A DNA stretch of 6,417 nucleotides, from positions 1 through 6,417 of the forward strand of contig CBIFWW010000172.1 in the NCBI GenBank assembly GCA_966186435.1, given 5' to 3'. How positions within the stretch are numbered: the first letter of the stretch is position 1; each line of letters opens with the position of its first letter. Shown in pieces: positions 6,064 through 6,417 of the stretch. The position numbers and the translations under genes were made by a program. The DNA is from CBIFWW01 sp966186435. Its GTDB lineage: Bacteria; Pseudomonadota; Gammaproteobacteria; Enterobacterales; Enterobacteriaceae. The notes below the pieces were generated by a model that saw nothing but the letters and a program-made list of their open reading frames with translations, did not search any database and was not told the origin of the DNA.

Positions 6064-6076
6064 GGCAAATTTTGCC
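6064..6076 (-). repeat. Short palindrome GGCAAA-T-TTTGCC before pyrH
   Basis: GGCAAA (6064-6069) and TTTGCC (6071-6076) are a perfect 6-bp inverted repeat around one base. The one-base centre makes an RNA hairpin unlikely without losing inner pairs; as DNA it has the shape of a small dimer-binding site. No regulator can be assigned. Confidence 0.35.
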
Positions 6077-6080
6077 GATT

Positions 6081-6111
6081 TTCAACGGGATGTACATCGG
6101 ATCCCGTTGAA
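6081..6111 (-). repeat. 11-bp perfect hairpin in the pyrH leader
   Basis: TTCAACGGGAT (6081-6091) and ATCCCGTTGAA (6101-6111) are a perfect 11-bp inverted repeat with a 9-base loop. The overlapping bases 6089-6098 also form a 10-bp palindrome, GATGTACATC. No T-run follows on the minus strand, so it is not an intrinsic terminator. It ends about 65 bases before the pyrH start and is probably a stable structure in any transcript leading into pyrH. Confidence 0.55.
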
Positions 6112-6136
6112 TACCTCCGGAGGAGGTTTCCTGGCG

Positions 6137-6172
6137 CTTTCAGGCTACCGTTTTGGCGCAGTAGCTTGAAAG
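6137..6172 (-). repeat. 12-bp near-perfect hairpin in the tsf-pyrH spacer
   Basis: CTTTCAGGCTAC (6137-6148) and GTAGCTTGAAAG (6161-6172) are inverted repeats with 11 of 12 positions complementary, around a 12-base loop. The single mismatch becomes a G-U pair in a plus-strand transcript but an A-C mismatch in the minus-strand mRNA. It lies about 16 bases after the tsf terminator. Function unknown. Confidence 0.5.
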
Positions 6173-6187
6173 AGTCCGGGCTGACAT

Positions 6188-6214
6188 AAAAAGGAACCGC
6201 CCGTAGGCGGCTCC
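6188..6214 (-). terminator. Rho-independent terminator after tsf
   Basis: On the minus strand GGAGCCGCC (6206-6214), the tetraloop TACG and GGCGGTTCC (6193-6201) form a 9-bp stem with one G-U pair, followed by TTTTT (6188-6192). C(UACG)G is an exceptionally stable loop. The stem begins six bases after the tsf stop codon, so this is the expected end of the upstream tsf transcript (in most enterobacteria rpsB-tsf). Confidence 0.92.
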
Positions 6215-6220
6215 GATTTA

Positions 6221-6417
6221 TTAAGACTGCTTAGACATTGCAGCAACTTCTGCTGCGAAGTCAGCTTCAACTTTCTCGATACCTTCACCCACTTCAAAGC
6301 GGATGAAACCGGTAACGTCAGCGTTGTGCTCTTTCAGTAGCTGAGCCACAGACTTGCTTGGCTCCATTACGAAAGGCTGGCCAGTCAGAGAAACTTCGCC
6401 GGTGAATTTCTTCATGC
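6221..6417 (-). CDS. tsf: Elongation factor Ts, C-terminal part
   Basis: EF-Ts is the guanine nucleotide exchange factor that regenerates EF-Tu-GTP during translation. Only the last 65 codons and the TAA stop are present; the gene enters from beyond 6417, so the methionine at 6413-6415 is internal, not a start. The residues run from MKKFTGEVSLTGQPF to AAEVAAMSKQS and agree almost throughout with what I recall of the C-terminal end of E. coli EF-Ts, including QPFVMEPSKSVAQLLKEHNA and TGFIRFEVGEGIEKVE. This covers the end of the C-terminal dimerisation subdomain and the C-terminal module, which contacts EF-Tu. A strong terminator follows six bases after the stop. Confidence 0.97.
   Translation of the reverse strand, partial: MKKFTGEVSLTGQPFVMEPSKSVAQLLKEHNADVTGFIRFEVGEGIEKVEADFAAEVAAMSKQS

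Noticed and set aside
6095..6123. GGAGGT on the minus strand as a ribosome-binding site for a small leader peptide before pyrH.
   Set aside because: The next ATG is about 15 bases away, too far, and its frame runs on into pyrH without a stop in the spacer. The GGAGG is better explained as half of the palindrome CCTCCGGAGG (6114-6123).

Overview
The window is a conserved chromosomal housekeeping cluster from a gamma-proteobacterium of the order Enterobacterales. All genes lie on the minus strand, so transcription runs from high to low coordinates in the order tsf (3' end), pyrH, frr, dxr, uppS, cdsA, rseP, bamA (5' end). The order, the protein lengths and the near-identity of most motifs to what I recall of the Escherichia coli proteins support this placement. 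RseP, UppS and Dxr carry many substitutions relative to E. coli, so this is a related genus rather than E. coli itself. I cannot name the genus from sequence alone.

Layout by transcription: the last 65 codons of tsf (EF-Ts) end at 6221 and are followed directly by an intrinsic terminator with a UACG tetraloop. A structured 200-base spacer leads to pyrH (UMP kinase). A 176-base spacer with a candidate promoter leads to frr (ribosome recycling factor, GTG start). A terminator-like hairpin separates frr from dxr (first committed step of the MEP isoprenoid pathway). Between dxr and uppS is a 185-base gap holding a candidate sigma-70 promoter, a long hairpin and a textbook intrinsic terminator. 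Then come the tightly packed uppS, cdsA (TTG start) and rseP, with gaps of 11-12 bases, and after 33 more bases the first codons of bamA.

The genes share themes. tsf and frr serve translation and pyrH serves pyrimidine nucleotide supply, feeding CTP to CdsA. dxr makes isoprenoid precursors that UppS turns into undecaprenyl diphosphate, the lipid carrier for peptidoglycan and O-antigen. CdsA makes CDP-diacylglycerol for phospholipids. RseP activates the sigma-E envelope stress response, and BamA is the core of outer-membrane protein assembly. A good sigma-E promoter match lies inside rseP and could drive bamA.

I see no mobile element, CRISPR array, tRNA or rRNA gene, toxin-antitoxin pair or foreign-looking gene, and every complete gene looks intact. 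I found no new multi-gene system. What merits a second look is in the spacers: above all the promoter-hairpin-terminator arrangement before uppS (3118-3213), then the internal sigma-E site and the nested inverted repeats before pyrH.
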